Assembly: GCF_009765355.1 (NCBI RefSeq)
Contig: NZ_VTHK01000034.1
Span: 1 to 64,000, forward strand
Reading direction: 5' to 3'
Length of the DNA stretch: 64,000 bases
DNA from: Amycolatopsis anabasis
GTDB lineage: Bacteria; Actinomycetota; Actinomycetes; Mycobacteriales; Pseudonocardiaceae
Part shown: piece after piece, positions 39,927 through 49,041 of the stretch
Numbering within the stretch: the stretch's first letter is position 1
Layout of the letters: each line of letters starts with the position of its first letter
Program-made: the position numbers and the translations under genes
The notes under the pieces: model-generated
Database searches by the model: none
What the model saw: the letters and a program-made list of their open reading frames with translations, nothing else
Told to the model about the DNA's origin: nothing

Positions 39927-41501
39927 ATGCGCAGGGCACGGGTTGTCGCGATCGCCGTGGTGGTGGCGCTGACGGGGCTGATCGCCGGGGCGCCGCCGGG
40001 CAGCGCCGAATCGGCGGGGTCCACCACCAGGGTGCTGAAGATCCCCGGGGACGGCGGCATCGAGATCAGCGCCGCGGTCATCGAGCCGACCGGCTGGGGT
40101 CCCGGCCCGCATCCGCTCCTGGTGCTCCCGGCGAGCTGGAGCGCGCCGTGGGTGGAATATGTGGGCGCGGGCCAGAAACTCGCCCGCGAAGGCGGCTACG
40201 CGGTGATCAGCTACACCAGCCGCGGTTTCTGGGATTCCGGCGGCGGGATCGACGTGGCGGGCCGCAAGACGACCGCCGACGTCAGCCGCGTGATCGACTG
40301 GGGCATCACCCACGCCCGCGGGGACGCCGAACGCGTCGGCGTCGCCGGGATCTCCTACGGCGCCGGGCAGTCCCTGCTCGCGGCCGCCGCGGATCCGCGG
40401 GTCAAGGCGGTCGCCGCGCTGAGCGGCTGGGCGGATCTGGTCGCCTCGCTGTACCCGAACCACACGCCCAGCCTGCAGGCCGGGTACGGGCTGCTCGCGG
40501 CCGGCCACCTCACCGGGCGGATGGACCCGGAATTCGTGCCCTACGAGAAGGAAGCGCTGAAGGGCAACTACGAGGCCCTGGTGCCGCTGAACCCGGAACG
40601 TTCGGCCGCCACGCAACTGGCCGCGATCAATGCCCGCAAACCCGCGGTGTTCCTGGCCAACGCGTGGAACGAGTCGATGTTCCCGCCCAGCCAGCTCACC
40701 GATTTCTTCACCAAGCTCACCGGCCCGAAACGGCTCATGCTCGCCGCCGGGGACCACGCGCTGAACGAGGCCATCGGCGCGATCGGCCTGCCCAACGAGG
40801 TGTGGGACAACGCCACCCGGTGGTTCGACCACTACCTGCGCGGGGTGCACAACGGCATCGATGCGGACAACCCGGTCCACCTCAAGCCCGCCATCGACGG
40901 CGGCACCTGGCGCAGCTATCCGGACTGGGCCTCGGCCACCGCGACCACGTCCACCCTCTACCTCGGCGGATCCGAGTCGCTGCAAGGAAATCCCGGCGCC
41001 TGGAACTCCTCGATCAAGGGCGGGGTGGCCACCGGCGCCGACAGCGGATTCATCCTCGTCAACGGGTACCTGCAGGGTTTGTTCAACATTCCCACCGGGG
41101 TGTCGATCGGCCAGGTGGACCGCAAGGCCGCCGCGGTCTGGTCCGGACCGGCGTATCCCGCGAACACCCGGATCAGCGGGGCGCCCCGCCTGCACACGAC
41201 GGTGACCACGAGCGCGCCGGAGGCGACCCTGTTCGCCTACCTGTACGACGTGGACGCCCGCGGCTCCGGCCGCCTGGTCAGCACCAAGCCCTACACGCTG
41301 CGCGGCGCCACGCCCGGGCAACCGCAGGGCCTCGAGTTCGACCTGGAGCCCACCGTGTGGGACGTCCCGGCCGGACACCACCTCGCGCTGGTCGTCGACA
41401 CGGTCGACGGGCGCTACGGCAGCAAGAGCGCGCCGGGTTCGACCGTCGGGTTCGGATCGTCCACAACGGACCCTTCCTGGTTGCGAATTCCGCAAGCCTG
41501 A
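39927..41501 (+). CDS. secreted CocE/NonD-type hydrolase (S15-like)
   Basis: A 524-aa exported enzyme. After a signal peptide (residues 1-28, RRARVVAI then hydrophobic, cleavage near GSAES) comes an alpha/beta-hydrolase domain with the nucleophile in VAGISYGAGQSLL, the acid/His region in AAGDHALNE, and a C-terminal jelly-roll domain typical of the X-prolyl dipeptidyl peptidase/cocaine esterase group. The substrate is unknown; acyl or peptidyl bond hydrolysis outside the cell is likely. The ATG at 39927 follows GGAGGTTTG. A strong terminator follows the stop. Confidence 0.87.
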   Translation: MRRARVVAIAVVVALTGLIAGAPPGSAESAGSTTRVLKIPGDGGIEISAAVIEPTGWGPGPHPLLVLPASWSAPWVEYVGAGQKLAREGGYAVISYTSRGFWDSGGGIDVAGRKTTADVSRVIDWGITHARGDAERVGVAGISYGAGQSLLAAAADPRVKAVAALSGWADLVASLYPNHTPSLQAGYGLLAAGHLTGRMDPEFVPYEKEALKGNYEALVPLNPERSAATQLAAINARKPAVFLANAWNESMFPPSQLTDFFTKLTGPKRLMLAAGDHALNEAIGAIGLPNEVWDNATRWFDHYLRGVHNGIDADNPVHLKPAIDGGTWRSYPDWASATATTSTLYLGGSESLQGNPGAWNSSIKGGVATGADSGFILVNGYLQGLFNIPTGVSIGQVDRKAAAVWSGPAYPANTRISGAPRLHTTVTTSAPEATLFAYLYDVDARGSGRLVSTKPYTLRGATPGQPQGLEFDLEPTVWDVPAGHHLALVVDTVDGRYGSKSAPGSTVGFGSSTTDPSWLRIPQA

Positions 41502-41508
41502 ACGGAAA

Positions 41509-41538
41509 GGGGCCGCGCTCACCGCCGAGCGCGGCCCC
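41509..41538. terminator. bidirectional terminator
   Basis: GGGGCCGCGCTC and GAGCGCGGCCCC form a perfect 12-bp GC-only stem around the loop ACCGCC, 8 bases after the CocE stop and 5 bases past the convergent gene's stop at 41544. It can serve both transcripts. Confidence 0.85.
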
Positions 41539-41543
41539 TCGCC

Positions 41544-42500
41544 TCAGGCCCCGGGCCACCACCGGGCCTTGTAGATCCAGGCGCCGCGCAGGGTCAGCTT
41601 TCCGTGCGGCAGCGCGAGATCCACGGTGTCCGTGCACCACGTGCACACGTGCCCGGGCTGAACCGAGGCGGTGAGCACCCGGCCGGTCGCCGGGCTGGTG
41701 GTCACGCTCTTGACGTCCGGCCGGTCGATCTCGCCCGAGCCGCGATACCGCCGCGAGAACTGCCCGGAGTCCTTGCCGAACTGGTACACCCGCGTCTCGG
41801 TGGTCAGCCACAGCAGATCCGCCCGCCCGGGCACCGGCTGCAGATCGTGCCCGCCCTCGGTGGGCAACGCGAACGTCCGCACGGCGGTCAGCTTCGGCGC
41901 CGCCGCCGTCCCGGTCACCTTGAGCGCCACCAGTTCGTGAGTCCCCAGGACCCACAGCACGTTCCGCTCGGCGTCCCAGACCACGCCGTGCGCGCCGGTC
42001 AGCGGGAACTCGGCGAACGTAGTGGAACGGGCGCCCTGGGACGCGGTGTAGATCCGCACCCAGCCGCCGGTGCTGGCCGCGACGGCGACGTTGCCGTCCG
42101 GCAGCAGTTCGATGCTGTGCGGGTTGTTCCTGGCCTCGACGTCGGCGGCCCAGTAGGCGGTGTTCCCCTCGGGATAGGGCACCACCGCGGCGAATCCGCC
42201 GGATGCGGTGGTCAGCAGGTACTTCCGGCCGTCGCGGGTGGCGAGTTTGGCCTCGTCGGGGTTGGTCCAGGCGCGGGCGAGGTCACCGAGTCCGTTGGTG
42301 GCGCTGGGCGCCCACGCCCAGCTGGGTTTCGCGCCGGTCCAGGCCGCCCGGGTCGCCGGGAGCACCAGGATGCGCCGGGACGCCTGTTCGGTGATCGCGA
42401 TCGAACCGGGATCGCCGTGCGCCTCGGCGGCGGTGACCGGGGTCAGCAGCCCGGCGAGCAGGACGAACGCGAGGGTGGTGAGTCTTCGGAATCTCCGCAT
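41544..42500 (-). CDS. secreted beta-propeller-like protein, unknown
   Basis: A 318-aa exported protein: signal peptide (residues 1-28, RRFRRLTT then a hydrophobic core, cleavage after AEA) and a chain of beta-rich repeats with aromatic/Gly turns, such as NNPHSIELLPDGNVAVA and GAHGVVWDAERNVLWVLGTHELVAL, resembling propeller blades. A Cys pair is in HVCTWCTDT. It resembles, to my recollection, a DUF6528-type group; no catalytic motif is seen, so a binding or structural role is inferred. The ATG at 42500 has GGGGGA upstream; ATG 42512 is alternative. Confidence 0.75.
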   Translation of the reverse strand: MRRFRRLTTLAFVLLAGLLTPVTAAEAHGDPGSIAITEQASRRILVLPATRAAWTGAKPSWAWAPSATNGLGDLARAWTNPDEAKLATRDGRKYLLTTASGGFAAVVPYPEGNTAYWAADVEARNNPHSIELLPDGNVAVAASTGGWVRIYTASQGARSTTFAEFPLTGAHGVVWDAERNVLWVLGTHELVALKVTGTAAAPKLTAVRTFALPTEGGHDLQPVPGRADLLWLTTETRVYQFGKDSGQFSRRYRGSGEIDRPDVKSVTTSPATGRVLTASVQPGHVCTWCTDTVDLALPHGKLTLRGAWIYKARWWPGA

Positions 42501-42554
42501 TCCCCCACCCAACCGCGTGCGGCTGACCGGCAGGTGACCGGCCGCCGAACAAGA

Positions 42555-43427
42555 TCAGGCCAGTTGCTGCCGCACCGCCGAGGCGAACCGCAGCGGCGCA
42601 CCCCGGTCGGCCTGGCCGAACCCGAGCGAAGGCTCGGCCAGCTCGAGTTCCAGGACGACCGGCGCGCCGTCGTCCCCGCGCACCACGTCCACCCGGGCGT
42701 AGAGCAGTTCGGCCCGCAGGATGCCGAGCAGGTCCGCGGCCGCGTCCAGCGCGTCCTCGGCGAGTTTCCGCTCGGCCGCCGCGGGTTCGGCCGCGCCGAG
42801 CTCCTCCGCGACATACAGCCCCGATCCGTCCACTGTGGACCCGGTGAGCATGGCGCCCTTGGCGAACGCGTGCGAGTACACGCCACCGAAGAAGACGAGC
42901 GCGGTCTCCCCCGAACTGTCCACAGCGGACTGATACGGCTGCAGGAGGGCCGTCTGCCCGGCGTCGTGCAGCCTGGCCAGATGCGCGGCCGCGGCGTCGG
43001 CCTCGCCGGGGGCGAACCGCGCCGCGCCGATCGAACCGACCCCGATCGACGGTTTGAGCACGAACTCCCGGTCCGGCCAGCGCGCGGCGGCGCCCGGTTC
43101 GACCAGTTCGGTGGGCACGGCCGGGACCCCGGCGGCGATCAAATCGGCCAGGTAGGCCTTGTCGGTGTTCCAGCGGACCACCGGCGCCGCGTTGCGCAGC
43201 GCCGGGACGGACTCGCACCAGTCCAGGAACTCGGCCCGGCGATCCGGGTAGTCCCAGGTCGCGCGGAGGACCACCACCTCGGCGGCGGCGAAGTCGGTCT
43301 CCGGATCGTCCCAGGCGGACCAGGCCGTGGTGAAGCCGAGGTCGCCCAGGGCGGCGGGCACGGCGTGCTCGTCGCCGTCCCCCTCGGGCAGCTTGGCGCA
43401 GCCGACGAGAATCGCGTGCGCGGTCAC
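42555..43427 (-). CDS. ATP-grasp domain protein
   Basis: A 290-aa protein with an ATP-grasp fold: a pre-ATP-grasp N-terminal region (ILVGCAKLPEGDGDE, VVVLRATWDYPDRRAEF), then the ATP-binding segment FVLKPSIGVGSIG, TALLQPYQSAVDSSGETALVFF, and the metal-site strand APVVLELELAEPSLGF. Relatives ligate carboxylates to amines or thiols, as in peptide or glutathione-like bond formation. The partner and product are unknown. The GTG at 43427 overlaps the stop of the 105-aa gene (GTGA), so the two are translated together. Confidence 0.8.
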   Translation of the reverse strand: MTAHAILVGCAKLPEGDGDEHAVPAALGDLGFTTAWSAWDDPETDFAAAEVVVLRATWDYPDRRAEFLDWCESVPALRNAAPVVRWNTDKAYLADLIAAGVPAVPTELVEPGAAARWPDREFVLKPSIGVGSIGAARFAPGEADAAAAHLARLHDAGQTALLQPYQSAVDSSGETALVFFGGVYSHAFAKGAMLTGSTVDGSGLYVAEELGAAEPAAAERKLAEDALDAAADLLGILRAELLYARVDVVRGDDGAPVVLELELAEPSLGFGQADRGAPLRFASAVRQQLA

Positions 43428-43741
43428 CGGCGGGCGCGGGGACCGGCCATGCGGCGCCGGTGCTCCGGGCCGATCACGGTCGCGTTCACCGTGTCCGCGT
43501 CCCAGGTGGCGGACCCCAGATCGGCGACCGCCTCGACGAGCGCCTCGCCGGTCGCGGGGCCGGGCACGACCACGTCGCCGAGCGCGCCGTCCGCGCCGAC
43601 CAGCACCACGCGAGCGCCGGCGCGGCCGATGTTCTCGACGACCGCCCGCGAGGGCTTGCCGTGCGCGGCCACGAAGCGCCGGGCCGCGGCGAGCTGCCGC
43701 GCGGTCGGCGCCGGGGTCTCTTCGGTCTTCTCTTCAGCCAC
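43424..43741 (-). CDS. 105-aa protein coupled to the ATP-grasp gene
   Basis: A small soluble protein of unknown family with a charged N-terminus (MAEEKTEETPAPTA) and an alpha/beta core (ARVVLVGADGALGDVVVPG). Part may adopt a Rossmann-like strand-loop-helix, but no cofactor motif is clear. It overlaps the ATP-grasp gene by 4 bases, so the two probably form one functional unit, and is divergent from quinone oxidoreductase across 97 bases. Start ATG 43741. Confidence 0.65.
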   Translation of the reverse strand: MAEEKTEETPAPTARQLAAARRFVAAHGKPSRAVVENIGRAGARVVLVGADGALGDVVVPGPATGEALVEAVADLGSATWDADTVNATVIGPEHRRRMAGPRARR

Positions 43742-43838
43742 GACCCGATCTTAGGCGTCCAGTGCCCGGGAGGTGGAACATCGTGTCGGCGGCCATAGTT
43801 GTACTGGCCGAGAACGTGACCCGAAGCGAGGAGGACGC

Positions 43839-44810
43839 ATGCCCACGGCAGTGCAGGTTCGGCAGACCGGAGGCCCCGAGGTGCTCGAGGTCGCCGAGGT
43901 GGAGACCGGCGAGCCGGGCCCGCGCGAACTCCTGGTCGACGTGGCGGCCGCGGGCGTGAACTACATCGACACCTACCAGCGCGCCGGGATCTACCCGATC
44001 CCGCTGCCCCACACCCTCGGCCTGGAGGGCGCCGGGCAGATCGCCGCGGTCGGCTCGGACGTGAACGGGTTCGCCCCGGGCGACCGGGTGGCCTGGCAAG
44101 GCGTGCCCGGCAGCTACGCGCAGCGGGCGCTGGTGCCCGCCGACTCCGCGGTGCGCGTCCCGGACGGCGTATCCGATCAGCTCGCCGCCGCGCTGCCGTT
44201 GCAGGGGATCACCGCGCACTACCTGGTCGCCTCGACCTATCCGGTCCAGGAGGGCGAAACGATCCTGGTGCACGCGGCGGCCGGTGGGGTCGGGCTGCTG
44301 CTCATCCAGCTGGCGAAGGCGCGGGGCGCCCGGGTGATCGGCACGGTGTCCACCGCCGCGAAGGAGGCGCTCGCCCGCGAGGCCGGGGCCGACGAGGTGA
44401 TCCGCTACGACCAGGTGGATTTCGCCGAGGCCACCCGGAAGCTCACCGGCGGCGAGGGGGTGCACGTCGTCTACGACGGGGTCGGCAAGTCCACTGTGGA
44501 CGGCAGTCTGGCCAGTCTGCGCAAGCGGGGGCTGCTGGCGCTGTTCGGCGCGTCCAGCGGGCCGGTGCCGCCGATCGACCCGCAACGGCTCAACAAGGCC
44601 GGTTCGGTGTACCTGACCCGGCCGACGAGCGGCGACTACGTGCAGACCCGCGAGGAGCTGGAGTGGCGGATCGGCGAGCTGTTCGCGGCGGTGGCCGACG
44701 GCTCGCTCCAGGTGCGGATCGGCGCCACGTACCCGCTCGCCGACGCACGACAGGCCCACGAGGACCTGCAGGCCCGCAAGACGACCGGCAAGGTGCTGCT
44801 CATTCCCTGA
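43839..44810 (+). CDS. qor: quinone oxidoreductase (Qor), zinc-independent MDR family
   Basis: A 323-aa NADPH:quinone oxidoreductase of the medium-chain dehydrogenase/reductase family. The N-terminal GroES-like domain has NYIDTYQRAGIYPIPLPHTLG, and the Rossmann domain has VHAAAGGVGLLLIQLAK (the AxxGxxG motif). The catalytic zinc-binding Cys/His residues of alcohol dehydrogenases are absent, as in Qor. The ATG at 43839 has GAGGAGGACGC upstream. It lies where qor is found in M. tuberculosis relative to ctaB and ctaA. Confidence 0.93.
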   Translation: MPTAVQVRQTGGPEVLEVAEVETGEPGPRELLVDVAAAGVNYIDTYQRAGIYPIPLPHTLGLEGAGQIAAVGSDVNGFAPGDRVAWQGVPGSYAQRALVPADSAVRVPDGVSDQLAAALPLQGITAHYLVASTYPVQEGETILVHAAAGGVGLLLIQLAKARGARVIGTVSTAAKEALAREAGADEVIRYDQVDFAEATRKLTGGEGVHVVYDGVGKSTVDGSLASLRKRGLLALFGASSGPVPPIDPQRLNKAGSVYLTRPTSGDYVQTREELEWRIGELFAAVADGSLQVRIGATYPLADARQAHEDLQARKTTGKVLLIP

Positions 44811-44899
44811 TACGACTCCGGTCCCGCGCTGAGGTGTGGCTTCGCGCCGTGCTCGTGGGATGGGCCGACCTACCGAGATGGGGAACTCGCACGCCCGGA

Positions 44900-45020
44900 A
44901 CGGGGAACTCGCGCCTGTGGGCCCCGCCTGCCGCGCGCCGATGCGGCATTGGGGACGTTGAAGGTTCCCAATGCGGCTTTCGGGGCGTGCGTGCTTGCCC
45001 AAGCGCCGTGAGTTCCCCGT
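44900..45020. repeat. nested intergenic inverted repeat
   Basis: Outer arms ACGGGGAACTC (44900-44910) and GAGTTCCCCGT (45010-45020) are perfect reverse complements. Inside, a second stem GCATTGGGGAC / GTTCCCAATGC pairs with one wobble. A shorter direct copy, GGGGAACTCGC, occurs just upstream. The element lies between convergent qor and FKBP genes and probably ends both transcripts; its modular form resembles dispersed intergenic repeats. Confidence 0.65.
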
Positions 45021-45047
45021 TTCGGTGGGGGAAGTCGCCGGGGGCGG

Positions 45048-45632
45048 TCAGCCGACCTTTACGGCGTCGACCACGAAGACCAGCGTCTCGGTCTTCAGCG
45101 GGTGGTTCGGCGCGGCGCCGTAGCCCAGGTTCGGCGGCACGACGAGCAGACGGCGGGCGCCCTGCTTGATCCCGACCAGGCCCTGGTCCCAGCCCTGGAT
45201 GACCTGGCCCTGCCCGAGCGTCAGCGGGAACGGCTCACCCCGGTCGAAGGAGCTGTCCTTCTGCTGCTTGGTCGACCAGGCGACGAGCTGGTAGTTCATC
45301 TGCACCGCGGTGCCGGCCTTGGCCTCGGCGCCGGTGCCCGCCTGGAGGTCCTTGGACAGCAGCTTGGTCGGCGCCTTGCAGGTGTCCGGAATGGTGATCT
45401 CCGGCTTCTTGCCCGGGTCGCCGGTGACCTTGATGTCCTCGGCGGTGCACTCCCTGGCGTGGTTGTCCGGCTCGGCGGCCGCGCTGCTGCTCGCGGACGA
45501 CGACGGCGGCGGCGTTCCCACGAGCGGAGGGCCGGTGACGGCCGGCGCGGTGGACGCCTCCTCGGAATTGGCACAGGCGCCCAGGCTCAGGGCGGCGGCC
45601 ACCACGATCATGATCTTGCCAGCGTTACGCAT
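45048..45632 (-). CDS. FKBP-type peptidyl-prolyl isomerase lipoprotein
   Basis: A 194-aa exported lipoprotein: signal peptide with lipobox LSLGAC (Cys about residue 20), a Ser/Pro-rich linker to about 55, and an FKBP domain. The isomerase core is seen as QMNYQLVAW, FPLTLGQGQVIQGWDQGLVG and LLVVPPNLGYGA, with the conserved Trp and Tyr. It should assist folding of secreted proteins at the outer membrane leaflet face. Start ATG 45632. HelD lies 35 bases upstream on the same strand, so they might be co-transcribed. Confidence 0.92.
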   Translation of the reverse strand: MRNAGKIMIVVAAALSLGACANSEEASTAPAVTGPPLVGTPPPSSSASSSAAAEPDNHARECTAEDIKVTGDPGKKPEITIPDTCKAPTKLLSKDLQAGTGAEAKAGTAVQMNYQLVAWSTKQQKDSSFDRGEPFPLTLGQGQVIQGWDQGLVGIKQGARRLLVVPPNLGYGAAPNHPLKTETLVFVVDAVKVG

Positions 45633-45667
45633 GGCGATCACCTTATCCGGGCGCTGACCGGGAACGT

Positions 45668-47968
45668 TCAGGACATCCGGGACACGGGCAGCACCTCGGG
45701 GCCGGTGTGCAGGACGCCGAGGCGCTGGGTCGCCCGGGTCAGGGCGACGTAGAGGTCGTTCCACCCGCGGGCGGACTCGGCGACGATCTCGTCCGGCGAG
45801 ACCAGCACCACCGCGTCGAACTCCAGGCCCTTGGCCTCCTCGACCCCGGAAACGGACAGCCGCGGATCCTCCGGCAGCGCGTCGCGGACCTCCGCCAACC
45901 GGCCTGCCGGGGTCAGCACGGCGACCGTGCCGCCGTCGACGGCGTCGAGTTCGCGTGCCACCAGCTCCCCCAGCTGGGCGGTAAGCCCGGCCGGGTCCAC
46001 CCGGAGATGCCGGGGCGCGACCCCGGTTTCCCGCACCGAGGCGGGCACGCTCAGCGATGGGTCCACTTTGGCCAGTGCGTGCGCGGCCAGCTCCATGATC
46101 TCGGCCGGGGTGCGGTAGTTCACGGTCAGCTCACGCAGCCGCCACCGGTCCTCGACATACGGGCCGAGCACCTCGTGCCACGACGAAGCGCCCGCCGGGG
46201 CGCCGGTCTGGGCGACATCGCCGACCAGGGTCATCGACCGGCTCGGGCAGCGCCGCATCAGCAGCCGCCAGTCCATTGCGGACAGTTCCTGCGCCTCGTC
46301 CACGATCACGTGCCCGAACGTCCACGTCCGGTCCAGGGCGGCCCGCTGCGCCGCGGTCAGGTCGCTGCGCCGCTGCTGGCGTTCGGCCAGCAGTTCGGTG
46401 TCCAGGATGTCGCTGACCCGGAGCACCTCCTCGTCGATGATCTCCTCGTCCTGTTCGAGGATGTGCAGCACGCCCTCGGCGTAGGCCCGCTCCTCCCGTT
46501 CGCGGCGCGCCTGCTCCGCGCGGGCCTCGGTGTCGTCCTCGCCGAGCAGCTCGGCCAGTTCGTCCAGCAGCGGCACGTCCGCCGGGGTCCAGGGCGAACC
46601 CGGTTCCCGCGCCACGGCGGCCCGTTCGGCCGCGGTGAGCCGCTCCCCCGCCGCCGACTCCAGCCGCTCGGCCGAGCCCAGCAGATCGCGCAGCAGCCGC
46701 TGCGGGGTGAGCGTCGGCCACAGCGAATCGAGCGCGGCCCGCACGTTCTGGTCCGCGGCCAACTCCGCCCGGATCGCGGCGTGGTCGCGCGCGTCGAGCA
46801 CCTCGGTGTCCGGCTGCTCGTCCTCCTCGAACGGGATCTCCGGCAGCCCCTCGAACACGTCGTTCTCGGTCCGCTCCGCCGACTGGTCGGTGAGCGCGTC
46901 GAGCAGCGCGTCCACGAACACCCGCCGGGCCAGGTTGTGCGGCCGCTGGGTGCGCCGGGCCTTGCCCCGGGCGTGGTCGACGGTGGCGCGGTCCAGGGTC
47001 AGCACATCCCCTTCGACGTCGATCTCGAGGACGTCGCCGGGCAGGATCTGCCGATCGGCGACCGCGTCCGCGAGCACCTCGGCCATGACCGCGCGCCCCT
47101 TGACCGCGGCCGCCGCCGCGGTGTCCGTCCCGTCCGCGGTGATCCCGGGGAACAGCCCGCCCATGGTCCGCAGCAGGACCCCGGTCTCCCCCAGCGACGG
47201 CAGGACCTGGCCGATGTACCGGAGGAAGGTCGGGTTCGGGCCGACCACCAGCACCCCGCGCGTGCTGAGCTGGCGGCGGTAGGTGTAGAGCAGGTAGGCG
47301 GCGCGGTGCAGGGCCACCGCGGTCTTCCCGGTGCCCGGACCGCCCTGGACGACCACCACGCCGTTCAGCCCGTCCCGGATGATCTCGTCCTGCTCGGACT
47401 GGATGGTGGCGACGATGTCGCTCATCTCACCGGTGCGCTTGCGCTCCAGCGCGGCCAGCAACGCCGCCTCGCCCGCGAGCCCGAGGTCGTGACCCTGGTC
47501 GGCGGCGTGCAGATCGAGGATCTCGTCGTCCACACCGACCACGCGGCGGCTGAGCGTGCGGATGTGCCGCCGCCGGCGCACCCCGTCCGGCGACGCGGCG
47601 GTGGCCAGGTAGAACGGCCGCGCGACCGGGGCGCGCCAGTCGATCAGCAGCGGGTGGTAGTCGCGCTCCTCGTCGAACAGGCCGAGGCGCCCGATGTAGG
47701 CGGTCTCACCGGCGTGGAAGTCGAGGCGGCCGAAGCACAGTCCCTGTTCGACCGAACTCAACTGGGCGAGCCGCTCGGAGTACATCGTGGTCGACACGTC
47801 CCGCTCGGTACGGGCCTGCGGCGTGCCCCCGGTCTCGGCGAGCGTCGCGGTCAGCCGCCGCTGCGCGTCCTCGCGTTCGGCGTCGAGCTTGCGGTACAGC
47901 GCCGAGACATAGTCCTGCTCGGCGGCGATCTCGGTGGTGGTGTCGGGTTCCCGGTCTCTGGAAGCCAC
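45668..47968 (-). CDS. helD: HelD, RNA polymerase-recycling UvrD-like helicase
   Basis: A 766-aa protein with an N-terminal coiled-coil-like arm (residues about 15-60, AEQDYVSALYRKLDAEREDA), a UvrD/Rep-type ATPase with an insertion, and C-terminal helicase lobe. Walker A is VVVVQGGPGTGKTAVALHRA, motif II VIVDEAQELS and motif VI VALTRATQRLG. HelD dismantles stalled RNA polymerase and recycles it; in mycobacteria and Streptomyces it can protect against rifampicin. Start GTG 47968; TTG 47974 is close. It lies between ctaB and the FKBP lipoprotein, all on the minus strand. Confidence 0.92.
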   Translation of the reverse strand: MASRDREPDTTTEIAAEQDYVSALYRKLDAEREDAQRRLTATLAETGGTPQARTERDVSTTMYSERLAQLSSVEQGLCFGRLDFHAGETAYIGRLGLFDEERDYHPLLIDWRAPVARPFYLATAASPDGVRRRRHIRTLSRRVVGVDDEILDLHAADQGHDLGLAGEAALLAALERKRTGEMSDIVATIQSEQDEIIRDGLNGVVVVQGGPGTGKTAVALHRAAYLLYTYRRQLSTRGVLVVGPNPTFLRYIGQVLPSLGETGVLLRTMGGLFPGITADGTDTAAAAAVKGRAVMAEVLADAVADRQILPGDVLEIDVEGDVLTLDRATVDHARGKARRTQRPHNLARRVFVDALLDALTDQSAERTENDVFEGLPEIPFEEDEQPDTEVLDARDHAAIRAELAADQNVRAALDSLWPTLTPQRLLRDLLGSAERLESAAGERLTAAERAAVAREPGSPWTPADVPLLDELAELLGEDDTEARAEQARREREERAYAEGVLHILEQDEEIIDEEVLRVSDILDTELLAERQQRRSDLTAAQRAALDRTWTFGHVIVDEAQELSAMDWRLLMRRCPSRSMTLVGDVAQTGAPAGASSWHEVLGPYVEDRWRLRELTVNYRTPAEIMELAAHALAKVDPSLSVPASVRETGVAPRHLRVDPAGLTAQLGELVARELDAVDGGTVAVLTPAGRLAEVRDALPEDPRLSVSGVEEAKGLEFDAVVLVSPDEIVAESARGWNDLYVALTRATQRLGVLHTGPEVLPVSRMS

Positions 47969-48063
47969 GGACAATCAGGGCCTGCCTTCGCTTCGGGGGA
48001 GATTCCTGCTTCTCAACGACCGGAACCGCGGAGTGATTCCCGCCGAGCGAAGAAAAGTGCCCG

Positions 48064-49041
48064 TCAGAAGGGCAGGCCGAGCGTCGGCAGCCCGATCGCC
48101 GAGTCGACCGCGAGCGCGCAGAACACGATCATCAGGTAGGTGTTCGACCGGTGGAACAACGCCATGGGCTTGGTCTCCGCCCCGGCGCGCACGGAGGCGT
48201 AGAGCCGGTGCGCGTAGAACAGGAACCAGGCGCCCGCCAGCGCGGCGAACGAGGCGTACAGCCAGCTCGTCGCGGGCAGCAGGAGCAGCGTCCAGCCGAC
48301 CATCACCCACGAGTAGATGACGATCTGCTTGGCGACGTGCTGCGGCGGCGCGACCACCGGCAGCATCGGCACCCCGGCGCGCTCGTAGTCCTCGCGGTAC
48401 TTCATCGCCAGCGCCCAGGTGTGCGGCGGGGTCCAGAAGAAGATCACCCCGAACATCACGAACGCGGGCCACTCCACGGTCCCGGAGACCGCGGCCCAGC
48501 CGATCACCACCGGCATGCACCCGGCCGCGCCGCCCCACACCACGTTCTGCGCGGTCCGGCGCTTGAGCAGCAGCGTGTACACGAAGATGTAGAACAGGAT
48601 CGTCGCGATCGCGAGCACCGCGGCGAGCAGGTTCACGGTGAGGTAGAGCACGGCGAACGACGCGACGCCGAGCGCCAGCCCGAAGATCAGCGCGCCGCGG
48701 CGCGGCACCGAGTCGCGCACCAGCGGCCGCCGCTTGGTGCGCTTCATCACCTTGTCGATGTCCGCGTCGATCACGCAGTTCAACGCGTTGGCACTGCCGG
48801 CCGCCATGGTGCCGCCGACCAGGGTCGCGAGCACCAGCCACGGCGACGGGATGGTCCGCCCGGCGAGGAACATCGCGGGGATCGTGGTCACCAGCAGCAA
48901 TTCGATGACCCGCGGCTTCGCGAGCGCGGCATAGGCGCCGACCACCTGGCGGAAGCTTCGCCGTCCGTGCGGTCGCTCGCCGGTTGGATGCACGGCGCTG
49001 GTGCTGTCACTGCGGCCGTGCGCAGCGTTCACCAACGACAT
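48064..49041 (-). CDS. ctaB: protoheme IX farnesyltransferase (heme O synthase)
   Basis: A 325-aa UbiA-family prenyltransferase with nine hydrophobic helices. The two Asp-rich motifs are NCVIDADIDKVMKRT (DxxxD) and YREDYERAGVPMLPVV (second, adapted). It farnesylates heme B to heme O, the substrate of CtaA at 37752-38720; both serve cytochrome aa3. The ATG at 49041 has GGGAGTGAA upstream. It is divergent from tkt across 320 bases, an arrangement also seen in mycobacteria. Confidence 0.94.
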   Translation of the reverse strand: MSLVNAAHGRSDSTSAVHPTGERPHGRRSFRQVVGAYAALAKPRVIELLLVTTIPAMFLAGRTIPSPWLVLATLVGGTMAAGSANALNCVIDADIDKVMKRTKRRPLVRDSVPRRGALIFGLALGVASFAVLYLTVNLLAAVLAIATILFYIFVYTLLLKRRTAQNVVWGGAAGCMPVVIGWAAVSGTVEWPAFVMFGVIFFWTPPHTWALAMKYREDYERAGVPMLPVVAPPQHVAKQIVIYSWVMVGWTLLLLPATSWLYASFAALAGAWFLFYAHRLYASVRAGAETKPMALFHRSNTYLMIVFCALAVDSAIGLPTLGLPF

